This document shows positions 49,904 to 60,860 of a stretch of 64,000 bases of DNA, in pieces (the stretch's first letter is position 1; every line of letters begins with the position of its first letter). The position numbers were made by a program, and so were the translations under genes. The notes beneath the pieces were generated by a model, which was not told where the DNA came from, did no database searches, and saw nothing but the letters and a program-made list of their open reading frames with translations. This stretch comes from Euryodendron excelsum. Taxonomy: Eukaryota; Streptophyta; Magnoliopsida; Ericales; Pentaphylacaceae. The stretch covers positions 22,919,001-22,983,000 of the forward strand of contig CM065394.1 of the NCBI GenBank assembly GCA_033060915.1, in the 5' to 3' direction.

Positions 49904-51607
49904 GGCAACTAACTGACCTGGGGCCTATTACAATGGCGCCATGGTAAATTTCCTATTAGCGCTACTCCTAATGGCGCTAGGCCATTTATTGGCTTGGTAC
50001 CACTACTAGTGGCGCCAGCCAGTTAGGAAAGCTTTTAGGGTAGCAAGAAATGTATCTTTTGACCCTTGATACGCAAGGCAAAAGATTTGGCCGTCTATAC
50101 TAGTGATTACCATGCAATTTTTGCTTTGGCTCCACTAGGAGTGACTTTGGGAGGTCTGGGAATGTTTTGGGAGGCTGAGAATGATCTGAAAGGCCAAAAA
50201 TGGGTAGAAACTCTTGAAATAATGTCTCGGGGGTAACGAACTTGAAAAATAATATCAGAATTGTTGAAGTGGTCAGTCAAGCCATTAGGGGCAAAACGGT
50301 TAACTAAATAAAAAAAACCACCAGAATGGACTTGGAGTGTCTCATGAGAGGACTTGAAGGTTAGAAATACTATTTAGAATGTTCTAGAGAATTGCCGATT
50401 TGATACCCAGAGCTGGTGTGGTTGAAAAAGGTAACCGGCCTACAGGGGCAAAATGATCATTTTGCACTAGGTTTGCAGAAATAGACTCGAAATGTTTCGA
50501 AAAGGTGCTAGAAGATTGAGAATACTATTAGAAGCATCCTTGAGAGGTAACCGGTTTGGTACCCAGAGCCGGCGTAGTTCTTGGAGGCGCTCAGATGCCT
50601 AGGGGCAAAATGGTGGTGTTGATTGGATGGTCCCGGAATTGGTCCGGAACCGATTGGAAGGCATTTGAACATGTCGGATTGCCTTGGGACAATCTTGGAA
50701 AGGTGGACTTACCATTCTGTGGACTTAGATACTTTCTTGAGAAACGTGCTGAAAAAAGTTCAAGGGACAATTTGGTCATTTTTTACCGGAGTGGGCAAGC
50801 AGGCACTGGTGTTAACCCGAGTTTTGAGTTTTTTCGTCACTCTATTGGTGTGTGACGAGTTGGTTTCCAAAGGTATCTTGTCCTTTGGTAAACGTGTCAT
50901 GGCCAAGAGGCGTGTTCGATCCCGTGACATAGAGGGTTTGTTGGCAATTCCCAAATGTCGACCTGTTTGCAAGTGTTTCCGCCACTCTGATGGTTGCGAT
51001 ATTTACAAGTGTTTTTGACACTCTGACGGCTGTGATGTTTGCTAACGTTTTCGCCACTCTAACGGTGTGAATTCACTCCGGAGACCGCCTGATCTCAGGA
51101 AGCTACTAGGTCAACTTATCGTCTGAGGAATTAACTTTCTCGAAAGACGTGCTGAATAACAGACATTTTTCATTAGCGGGCTAGCAGGCGCCAAAAGTGA
51201 ACCGTTCTACCATTTCGGGGACTTGGGTTCTGTCCCGATCGACGAGTTTGAAGGGACTTACTGTTCTGAGGAGTTTTCTCAGAGAACATGCCAAACTGAA
51301 TGGACTTACCACCTAAGGGATCAACTTTCTTGAAAGGCGTGCTGGATTGAACTTGATTTGGAATTTGGATTTGAAATTGGATTTGAGATTGAAATAGGGA
51401 TTATCCTCTCTAGGAAGATGTGTTGATTAGAATTAGACCGAGCAATGTTGCAACGACATTTTGGTCATTTTGCCTTTGTTAGGCCCAGATTGACTAGATT
51501 TAGTCTGGAAAATTGGTTTGGACTTGAACGTGTCTTTGTTAGTTTGAATGTGAGTCCGGTAGGACTGGAAATTGCTGAGCGGGCAAAAATGGGGTGCTTA
51601 CACAGAT

Positions 51608-51821
51608 CATGTAGCGTTTGTAGTAGTTCTATCTAAATAGTTGGCTTTGAATCTTTGTATAGTATTTTTTGACTTTTTGTTTTCGAGTTGTTTGAGATCT
51701 CATTTGTAATATTTATGTAAGGGCTTTCGGGCCTTTCTCAATCTTCTCATGGGTATACCCTGAGTCTTGTATATGCTTTTGATTTATAAATACTTTTTAC
51801 TAATAAAAAAAAGAAAGAAAG
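51608..51821 (+). other. LINE 1 3' untranslated region and A-rich tail
   Basis: The T-rich segment includes GTAAGGGCTTTCGGGCCTTT and TCTTGTATATGCTTTTGATT, a layout common at the 3' ends of plant L1 elements, and ends in A-rich DNA directly before the right 15-bp target duplication. Confidence 0.8.
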
Positions 51822-51995
51822 AAAGAGCTCTCAGTTTGTCAATCCTTACTATATCTGGACCTAGTAAGTTTTCCCGTGTTGAGTTAAATTAAGCCGTAGG
51901 CTTCACTCCTGGTGGTGCCTTTCCATAAATTCCTTTAAGTTTTAGCCTTGCGACCATACTCTCCCCAGAACCTAAAAACTTTGATTTCTCATAAG
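51822..51995 (-). rRNA. 18S rRNA gene, middle fragment (pseudogene)
   Basis: The minus strand contains the conserved AAACTTAAAGGAATT and TTGACGGAAGGGCACCACCAGGAGTG region, here with transitions. It continues the 34407-34949 fragment after the LINE and stops at CTTAT, where a solo LTR begins. It includes the right copy of the LINE target duplication (51822-51836). Confidence 0.92.
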
Positions 51996-53020
51996 TGTAA
52001 GCACCCCATTTTTGCCTGCTTGGCAATCTCCGGTCCGATCGAACTCATATTAAAACCAACACAGACACATTCAAGCTCAAACCAGTTTTTCAAACTCAAT
52101 TTAGTCAATCGATCGCCTTGCAGGCCCACTGGGTGCAATAGAGGCAAAATGACCAAAATGCGCTTAGGGCATTGCTCAGTCCGTTTCTAGTTGGCACATC
52201 TTCCTAGAGATAGTAAGTCTCTATTTCAACCTCAATTCTAATTTCAATTTCAATCCATACTAGTTACATTCAATCCAACATGTCTTTCGAGAAAGTTGAT
52301 CACTCAAGCGATAAGTCCAACCAATTTGGCACGTTTATCGAGAAAACTCCTCAGAACAGTAAGTCCCTTCAAACCTGTCGATCGGGACAGGACCTAAGTC
52401 CCCGAGACGGTAGAACAGTTCACTTCTGGCGTCTACTAGCCCGCCAATGTAAAATGTTTGTTATTCGGCGTGTCTTTCGAGAAATTTCATTCCTTAGGTG
52501 ATAAGTCCATCTAGCAGCTTCCCAAGATCAGGCAGTCTCCGAAATGAACGCACACCGTCAGAGTGATGGAAACACTTGCAAACATCGCAACTGTCAAAGT
52601 GGCGGAAACACTCGCAAACAGGTCGACATTGAAAATTGCCAACAAAACTCCTATGTCACGGGACCGAACTCGCCTCTTGGTCGTGGCACATTTACCAAAG
52701 GACGAGACACCTTTGAAAACCAACTCTTCACACACCATCAAAGTGACGGAAACAGTCAAAACCCAGTTCAACACTAGTGCCTACTAGCCCACTCTAGTGA
52801 AAAATGACTAAACTACCCCTTGGGCCTTTCCGGCACGCTTCTCAAGAAAGTACATAAGTCCTCAGAGTAGTAAGTCCACCTTTTCAAGATTTTCCCAAGG
52901 AAAATACAGCATGTTCAAATGCCTTTCATTCGATTTCAGATGGATTCTAAGACCATCCGGTCAAAATTACCGTTTTGCCCCTAGGTGTCCGATCATCTCC
53001 AAGAACCACATCGGCTCTGG

Positions 53021-53200
53021 GTATCAAATCGGTTATCTTCTAAGGATGTTTCGAATAGTATCCTCAACCTTTCAACACCTTTTCGGATCATTCTGAGTCC
53101 ATTTCTCTGGGTATCAAACCGGTTATCTTCTAAGAATGTTTTGAATAGTATCCTCAACCTTTCAACACCTTTTCGGATCATTCTGAGTCCATTTCGGCAA
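53021..53200. repeat. 90-bp direct repeat in the solo LTR
   Basis: GTATCAAA(T/C)CGGTTATCTTC starts at 53021 and 53111, followed by the same AGTATCCTCAACCTTTCAAC. A third, diverged start lies at 53268. It is the counterpart of the 156-bp repeat in the inner LTR. Confidence 0.85.
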
Positions 53201-55189
53201 GACTGGTGCAAAATAACCATTTTGCCCCTAGTGCGTCGGTCGCTTTTTCCAACCACATCAGCTCTGGGTATCAAACCGGCAACCATTTAGAAAACTTTCA
53301 ATAGTGTTTTTAACCTTCAACCTTCTCACGGGTCGCTCCGAGTCCATTCCGGTGTTTTCCTAGTTTAATTAACTGTTTTGCCGCTAGCAGGCCGGTCAAC
53401 CTTCTCAAATACTCCGGTATTGCTTCTCAGGCCAGTTACCTCTAAGAAACTCTCTTGAGGTTTCCCATCCATTCCCGCTCGAGTTTGGTTACTCGGAACC
53501 TTTCGGATCATTCCCGGACTTTTTGAAGTCATTCCTAGTGGAGCCAAGCCAAAAACTACATGATAGTCACTAGTACAAGTGTCCAAATCTTTTGCCTTGT
53601 GTATCAAGGGTTGAAAGATATGTTTCCTGCCGCTTTAGAACTTTCCTAAGTGGTTAGCATCAGTAAGAGTGGTGCTAAGCCAAAAATTGGCTTGGCGTCA
53701 ATGGATTTTTGCCCTGGCGCCACTGTAACAGGCGCTAAGCTGTTTTTTGTATCTAGAAATACAGACACTCCCTTTGCATAAAAAGGGTTCACAAACTCAG
53801 TCTAAAAACTCTATTTTTAGAAATCCAAAGGTCGAAGTCTCTCCAAACCTTAGCCCACTCTAGTCACTTCAGACCCTAACCTCCATACACTTAAACCCTA
53901 ACATCCATACACTCTTTATGCTCAAGTACAAGCCTCCAAAGCCTCCATTGAAGACTCAAGGTGCTGTAACTTTAAGGTTTTCAAAGTCTAAGTAAAGCAA
54001 AGTAAACAAAACAAGGAAAACAAGAAGAAGACAAGGTAGGCTTTCGATTTACTTTTATGTAATCCCCCCTTTCTCTTCTTCCTCCTAACCCATTTATGGT
54101 TTTCTTCTATTTTAATCCCCCATCTTCTACCTCCCTTTCTTGCATGCTTGAAACATGGGACTCCCTGATTCATGCCTAGAAAGAATTGTTGAAGGTCACC
54201 GTATCGGGGGCTTTCTTCAAATTCGACCCTTGATGGTGTAGATTTGGCCCCCTTGTTTATGTGGTGAAGCCTAGCTTTGTATATTGACGACCCTTTTTGC
54301 ATTGTGCATATCATATTCATACATCTATTCAAAGTTGTTTTCAAACTTGCATCAAAACTCTTTTTCAAAACTGGCATTCAAAATCTTCATTTTCAAATTT
54401 GTTTTCAAAATCACAATCCTAAAGTGATTCTAGCCATTTTATGCTTAGGATTGTTTTAGAAAATTGTTATATTCATTGTGACTATTAAGGTCCATATTTT
54501 GGGTGTAAACCTTAAATTGTTTTTCATCAAAACCAAAATCTTAAGATTATTCTAGCCATTCCATAGGTGGGGTTGTTTTAGGAAAGTGAGATATTGAATG
54601 TGATAATTATGGTCTATATTCCAAATCCATGTTGTTTTCAAAATCACATTCTTAGAATGGTTCTAATCTTTCATGGTTAGAATCATTTTAGAAAAGTAAG
54701 ATATTTAAAAGATTTTCAAAAGTCCGTATTCAAGTCCTTTTCCAAATTTCTTTTTAAACTTCTTTCTAAAAAAACTCTCCTAAATCTACTTATTAAAAAC
54801 TCTTTTTAAAGATCTCCTTTTCAAAAGCTCTTTTTCTTGGAGTCCAAATCTTTCCTTAGATCCCATGGTTAAGAAACCCTAATTCTCTTTCCTAGAACAT
54901 GACTTTCTATTTCGCCTCAAATCATAGGTTTTTAAAAATTATCTTCTACATCAAATCCTAGATTTCTAAAATCTCTTTTTATACACCAAATCATAGTTTT
55001 CTAAATCCTAGATTTCCAAAATTTAGTCTTTCCAATTCCATATAAAATCTAATCTTCCAATTTAGGAAACTAGATCAAATCTTTCCGTTTAGGAAACTAA
55101 ATCAAATCCTCCAATTTTAGAAACCAAATCAAATCATCTAATTTTTGAAAATAAAATCTAATCTTCTACTTTAAGAAATAGGAATCAAA

Positions 55190-55620
55190 TATTTCTAAAG
55201 TTTAAACTTTTCCAAATCTCAACTTTTCAAATCTTTTTAAATTCTAACTTTTCAAATCTTTCATAAATTCAAAACTTTTCAAATTCAAATCTTTCCTAAA
55301 ATGAACTTTCTTAAATTCAAATATTTTCTAATTTGAAAACTTTCCTAATTTGGCACTTTCTTAAAATGGAACTTTTCTAATTCAAAACTTTTCAAAATCC
55401 AATCTTTCTAAAATTCTAACTTTTTAAATTCATTCAAATCAAATAATCAAGTCAAATCTTTTCAACCATTCCAAGTCAAGTTTTTCTAAATCAAATCAAA
55501 TCATTTCTAAATCTTTCTTAAGTTAAACTTTCCTAATTCTAAGTTTTTTAAACCAAAACCTTTTGTAATCAAACCTCTCAAGTCTAAATCAAACCTTTCC
55601 AATTCAAGTACATGCTTCAA
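55190..55620. repeat. AAACTTTCC repeat tract (complement of the GGAAAGTTT tract)
   Basis: Degenerate words AAACTTTTC, AATCTTTCC and AACTTTCCTAA follow each other, as in the other subfamily B LTRs but on the other strand because this LTR is reversed. Confidence 0.7.
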
Positions 55621-56690
55621 CCATAGGTCACCTAAACCCTAGGTCAACCCTAATTCTAAGTTAGGAAACTTCAACTCCGTTCTAAAACTCGTTTCCAAAA
55701 CCAAGATGGTTTTTCAATTTTAATCTAAGTCAAAATGTTTTCAAAATCTTAATCTTTCCAAATCAAGTCCAAGTTCAATCTTTTTAAATGAAAATCAATT
55801 TCGAGTCCTCAAATCCTATTTCAAATTAAAGTCAATTCCAAGTTCAATTTCAATCTCTTATTCAAAGTTCAAATCAAACTCTTTTCAAATCAAACTTTTT
55901 GAAAAACCTCAAATGTCTATTTTTCAATCGGACTCTTATCCGGACTACAACTGACCTGATTCTCAACAAATAGATATGTAGGCAACCCTCATGAGTGCGG
56001 TCACAACCTTTTTCAAGCTTCTAATTCCATAATCTATTTCAAAATTTCAATTTCTAAAACCTTTTTTCAAATTTCAAATCTCCTTTTCAAATCTATTTTC
56101 CAAGTCAAATATTCTTTTCAAGTCTATTTTTCAAAATCAAATCTTTTTCTTGCACATGCATATCATGCATCATATCAAACTTCTTTTTCAAAATTCTTTT
56201 CAAAGTGGATATAATTGGACTTTTATTAATTGAAGATTCTAAATGAGTGAACCTAGAGTGGATAGATATGTAGGTACCAAAAGGGCGGTGTAAGCTGATG
56301 ATCTTAGGATATCTTCCCTACACATAACTAATCTCCGAATCTAGATGACTGTTTTCAAATACCAAAATAGAGTTATTTTCAAAAAAGGGCTTAGAACTTT
56401 TCAAAGGTTGTCAAACAACCTATTTTCTTAAAAACCCTTTCTTGAAGAAGTTTTCAAAACCTTTTAAAAATCCTAAATTCAATCTTCGGATTGTGCTTAG
56501 TTTTGGGTGATCTAACTCACCTTAACAAAGTTAGGTGGTGACTCTAAAATTTTTCCAAAAGCCCTTATTCGAATCAATTTTCAAGTCAAACCTAGTTGTA
56601 CTTGTCCTTCTAAGAGGATAAGTTCTAACGAGAGAGTACTATATTTTTCTCATTGGCATTTTCCCAAGTGTGAAAAATTAGGGCTCGACA

Positions 56691-56839
56691 ATAAAGTTTT
56701 AGCAGAGTCCTAAAAGTAACATCCGTTGATCCCTAGTTGGCATCGTTTATGGTTGAGACTAGGATGGTATATAATCGTCTTTGAGCCCTCAACTTTCGTT
56801 CTTAATTAATGAGAATATCCTTGGCAAATACTTTCGCAA

Positions 56840-56873
<34 letters not shown>

Positions 56874-57634
56874 TTGATTATGAAATACAAATGCCCCCAA
56901 CTGTCCTTGTTAATCATTACTCCGATCCAAAAGGCCAATGCAATAAGATCGAAATCCTATGATGTTATCCCACTCTAATGTATCTAGAGCGTAGACTTGC
57001 TTTGAGCACTATAATTTCTTCAAAGTAACAGCGCCAGAAGCATGACTTGACCAATTAACGCCAAGAGCACATCGCTGACAGAAGGGACGAGATGACTGGT
57101 GCACACCTGAGGCGGACCAGTAGACCTAACTCGGTCGACCCAACCCAAAATCCAACTACGTGCTTTTTAACTGCAACAACTTAAATATATGCTATTGGAG
57201 CTAGAATTACTGCGACTGTTGGCACCAGACTTGCCCTCCAATGGATCCTAGTTATGGGATTTAGATTGTACTCATTCCAATTAGAACACTCAAAGAGCCC
57301 AGTATTGTTCTTTATTGCCACTACCTCCTCGTGTCAGGATTGGGTAATTTGCACGCCTGGCTTCCTGGGATGTGGTAGCAATTTCTTAGGCTCCCTCTCT
57401 GGAATTGAACCTTAATTCTCCGTCACTCGTCGCCACCATAATAGGCCACTATCCTGCCATAGAAAGTTGATAGGGCCAAAATTTGAATGATGGGTTGCCG
57501 GCATGAAGGCCATCCGATCCATCGAGCTATCATGAATCATCACAGCAATGGGCAAAGCTCGTGTCGACCTTTTATTTAATAAGTACTTCCATTCTAGAAG
57601 TCAGGGTATGACTACTGGCAGGATCAACCAGGTA
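56691..57634 (-). rRNA. 18S rRNA gene, 5' fragment (pseudogene)
   Basis: The 5' end TACCTGGTTGATCCTGCCAG lies at 57634-57615 on the minus strand. Sequence follows plant 18S except for a deletion of about 165 bases at 57607/57608, which joins the start of the gene to the region after helix 8-10. Transitions at CG sites are common (GTGCCGGCGG is read as GTTTTAGCAG at the right edge of the LTR). With the other two pieces it covers the whole gene order. Confidence 0.93.
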
Positions 57635-59180
57635 GCATTCCTTTGCGACGCCGGCACCGTATGAGCCCAACCGAGTTTAATCGATCAATCAAGATGGACA
57701 CGACTGTCATTTGCAATGAGCGACAAACGCTTTGAGGGTAAACAATAGTTAGAGACCACATACCCCCATAAGATTCAACATCGAAGAGAACAAGTACTCA
57801 CCCATGGGCCATGCTCGCGACACATCAAGTGTGGCATTGCATGGAACACAGGTGGTACTTCAAGGTTCACCTCACACCACTGGGTGGTACAAAGCAAAAA
57901 TTGGGACTTTTAGGGGCAAATTCCATCGCATTAGGTATACAACACAGGAACCCGTATGGCACACAAGGCAAAAGATAGCTCTTGAAGCATGACTGAAAAG
58001 GAATGCACAAGAGAAGTTCGTTGCATAAGCAGGGATCCAACCAAGGCAAAAAAACCAACCACCACCCACATGCCATGGCGTACACTGTGCACCAACTCCC
58101 CTCCACAAATCACCCCCAAAGGACTATTATGCCCAACGAACAAGAAAAAAACATAGAGTAAAGTCAAGCTAGCACCATTGAGCGTGGGATAATAAACCAA
58201 ATGCAACAGCTCATAAAATAATGCAACAAGCCTTCAACATTGCACCACCATTAGCCAACCACGAGCAGCTCATGGGCACACCTAAGCATCCCATAGTCAC
58301 ATCCCATACAAGGCCTTGGCATTGTGGTGTCGCTGGCTAAGCACAATCACCCCATAACACATTGAAGTAACCCCCAAGCCTCCCATAGCTTTAGCCTTTG
58401 GCATTGCTCTGCCTTCAGCAATGCACATAGCTTTTGGCATTATGCCACCATTAGCCAACCATGAGTAGCCCGTGGGCACACTCAAGCATCCTATAGCCAC
58501 ACATCTCACATAAGGCCTTGGCATTGTGGTGTCGCTGGTCGAGCATGAGCAGTCCATAGCACGCCAAAGAAGCCCCTAAGCATCCCATGGTCAAAAAGCC
58601 TTTGGCATTGCTCTGTTGTTAGCAATGCACGTAGCCTTTGGCATTGCACCGCCATTTGCTAACCATGAGCAGCCCATAGGCACGCCTAGGCATCCAATAG
58701 TCATGTCCCACGTAAGGTCTTGCCATTGTAGTATTGTTGGCTAAGCACGAGTATTCTATAGCACACTCGAACAGCCCACAAGCCTCCTATGGTTAAAGCC
58801 TTTGGCATTGCTTTGCTGTCAACAATGCACAGTAGCCTTCAACATTGCTCTGCCACTCGTAAAGTACGAGTTACCCAATGGCATGCCGAAGCATCCCATA
58901 ATCATGTCCCACACAAGGCCTTGGCATTGTAGTGTCATTGGCCAAGCATAGGCAGTCCATCGGATGCTTAAGCAGACCCTGAGCTTCCTATGCTCATGGC
59001 CTTTGGTCTTGCTTTGCTATCGGCGAAGCACGATATCCGACGATCGATGCATGATATCCCATGATAGCTTGGTGCATTACACGTCATTGGCCCAGCACAA
59101 ATAACCCACAAGCATGCCCAGACAATGCCCAGGCAGCCCACCTCCTTGCCTACCACAACCTGCTGACAAGCACCCCCCCT
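57635..59180 (-). other. 5' external transcribed spacer
   Basis: It is the region of about 1.5 kb between the Pol I promoter motif and the 18S start. It has no coding sequence and contains a 202-bp tandem array. Open frames in it are repeat artefacts. Confidence 0.65.
58215..58990. repeat. 202-bp tandem repeats in the external spacer
   Basis: AAGGCCTTGGCATTGT-like words start at 58311, 58513, 58715 and 58916, steps of 202, 202 and 201 bases. Inside each unit TTGGCATTG and AAGCATCCCAT words recur. Divergence is mostly transitions. Confidence 0.88.
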
Positions 59181-59190
59181 TATAACAGCA
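59171..59190 (-). promoter_or_regulatory. RNA polymerase I core promoter motif
   Basis: The minus strand reads TTATAAGGGGGGG (59184-59172), which matches the plant rDNA initiation motif TATA(T)A(A/G)GGGG. The start would be near 59179. A second AAGGGGGGTG without a TATA lies at about 59235-59226. Confidence 0.6.
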
Positions 59191-59234
59191 TTCTGAGCCA
59201 TTTCTAAACTAACAGGAGGAAACATCACCCCCCT

Positions 59235-59990
59235 TGAGAAGCCATAATTGGTTTTTTTTAAAATACCAAATTTTTTAATGAAATTTCAATTATAACTTCG
59301 AAATAATAAATAAATACATCAGATAAAAAATTCAAAATAAAATTAGAGCACCAGAACTAATTATATTCTCATGAACCATGCTAAAAATAGCTAAAAATCA
59401 TGAAAATTAAGGAAAAATATGGAAACTAGCAAAAATGGATGGAAAAATTTAGAAATTCCCCAAATAATAAATAAATACATCATATAAAAAATTCAAAATA
59501 AAATTGGAGCGCCAAAACTAATTATTTTAATTAAATAGGGTAAAAATCATGAAAAATAGTGGAAATGGATGGGAAAATTTAGAAATTGCCCAAATAATAA
59601 ATAAATACATTATATAAAAAATTTAAAATAAAATTGGAGCACTAGAACAAATTATTTTAATTGAATAGGCTAAAAATCATGAAAAATAGGAAAAATAGCA
59701 AAAATGGATGAAAAAATTTAGAAATTTCCCAAATAATAAATAAATACATCATATAAAAAATTCAAAATAAAATTGGAGCACTGAAACTAATTCTTTTAAT
59801 TAAAAATGCCAAAAATAGCTACAAATCATGAAAATTAGGGGAAAAGCGGGAATGGACAAAAAAATTTAGAAATTCACCAAATAAAAATATTGTAAAGTAT
59901 ATATTAGGTAGAAGGAAGAATCATAACATAAAAAAAATTTTAAAATTAAATAAAAAGAGATAAAATATCAAAATATATAAGAAAATCAGT
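59235..59990. repeat. AT-rich tandem repeats upstream of the Pol I start
   Basis: Units of 130-161 bases start AAATAATAAATAAATACATC at 59301, 59462, 59592 and 59731, with a partial fifth near 59878. Each continues ATTCAAAATAAAATTGGAGC and ends in ATGGATGGAAAAATTTAGAA. Tandem AT-rich units upstream of the initiation site are usual in plant intergenic spacers. Confidence 0.85.
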
Positions 59991-60860
59991 AGTAGTGGGG
60001 AATAAGTTTAAGAGAGGAATTGTAGAGGTTTGTGGGGGTGGAGAGGTGGTGGGTTTGGATGTAATTGTGATTATAGAGGTTTGGGAAAGCCCATGAAGGA
60101 ACAAGATATTATAGGCACATAGGTAGAGCGGGGGAGAGTATAGACAGGTTGTTATGACTTGCCTTGGTGGTCATGACTAACCTTGTTTTACCAACGTTGT
60201 CATTGCTTTGGCCCCACATAACCTGTCATTGCACATGGGCATAACTGGGCTTGAGCTTGGGGTGTTGGGACTTGGGATTAGCTTGCACTTGGCATTTCTT
60301 TTAGCCCCACATAACTTTGTTTTGCATTTTGTGCTTGTTTTTAGGATGGACCCTTTGCCATTGCCCTTGCCATAGCCTAACATAACCTCGTTTTACATTT
60401 TGTTCTTATTTTTAATAAAAAGTCCTTGCTGGACATGCTTGTTGCTGGGGCATTAATGACATTGCTTTGGGCATCAATGGCATTGCTTTGAAGCTGCCTT
60501 CGCACATCAATGGCATTCCTTGGGGCATTAATGGCATTCCTTAAGGCTGCTTGGGTGCATCAATGGCATTGGCTTTGGGCATCATGTTGCTTGGAGTTGT
60601 CTTGGCACATCAATAGCACTACGTCAGGGCACTACGTGCACTGCCTTGGTGCCACGTTGGGCATTGCTTAGCATGATAGCATGCACGAATGGGTAACACT
60701 TGGGCTTGAAAAGGCATTGTGAAATGCACTGTGTAGGGGCATGCATGGACTGTAAGGGGACTTTGACTGAGGCCCGGGGCAGGGATTGGGTAATTAGTTC
60801 ATCCACAAACCTCATTTCTAGATTTAGAAAAGTGGATTTGTGTGGAAGGACGAGGAGGAA
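59991..60860 (-). other. Non-transcribed spacer downstream of the 26S gene
   Basis: It lies between the 26S 3' end and the AT-rich repeats. ATCAATGGCATTGCTTTG-like words recur between 60450 and 60600. Two blocks near 60190-60240 and 60300-60400 share TAGCCCCACATAAC(T)TTGTTTT. No gene is seen. Confidence 0.65.

Larger units (their letters stand above)
41733..51602 (-). mobile_element. Outer solo LTR (subfamily B), target duplication CAGAT
   Basis: The plus strand starts TGCTGCGCCCTG and ends GGTGCTTACA. Removing the inner LTR and one GTAAG leaves about 4735 bp. No internal domain is present, so it is a solo LTR inserted in the 3' end of LINE 1. Its TATA box is at 49903-49896 on the minus strand. 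Its pieces are 41733-43874 and 49010-51602. Confidence 0.9.
34950..51821 (+). mobile_element. LINE 1 (L1 clade) in the 18S gene, with nested LTR elements
   Basis: It is bounded by a 15-bp target duplication and ends in an A-rich tail (AATAAAAAAAAGAAAGAAAG) before the right copy, as expected of target-primed reverse transcription. LINE pieces: 34950 to about 35620 (5' region), 39144-41732 (ORF2), 51608-51821 (3' untranslated region and tail). Between them lie a Sirevirus 3' end and a nest of two solo LTRs. Its strand is opposite to the rRNA gene. Insertion by an L1-type endonuclease, not a site-specific R element, is supported by the duplication and ORF2 type. Confidence 0.9.
51996..56690 (+). 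mobile_element. Solo LTR (subfamily B) in the 18S gene, 4695 bp, duplication ATAAG/ATAAA
   Basis: It starts TGTAAGCACCCC and ends GGGCTCGACA. The flanks are ATAAG (51991-51995) and ATAAA (56691-56695). Active 18S reads ATAAGGTGCCGG at this place, so the right copy and the bases after it have changed by transitions. The TATA position reads GCATAAAAAG (about 53775-53784), weaker than in the other copies. A donor-like AAG|GTAGG lies near 54031. Confidence 0.9.

Noticed and set aside
57867..58557. Cysteine-rich minus-strand frames of 78-91 codons
   Set aside because: They lie in the 202-bp repeats of the rDNA external spacer and share no motif with known proteins.
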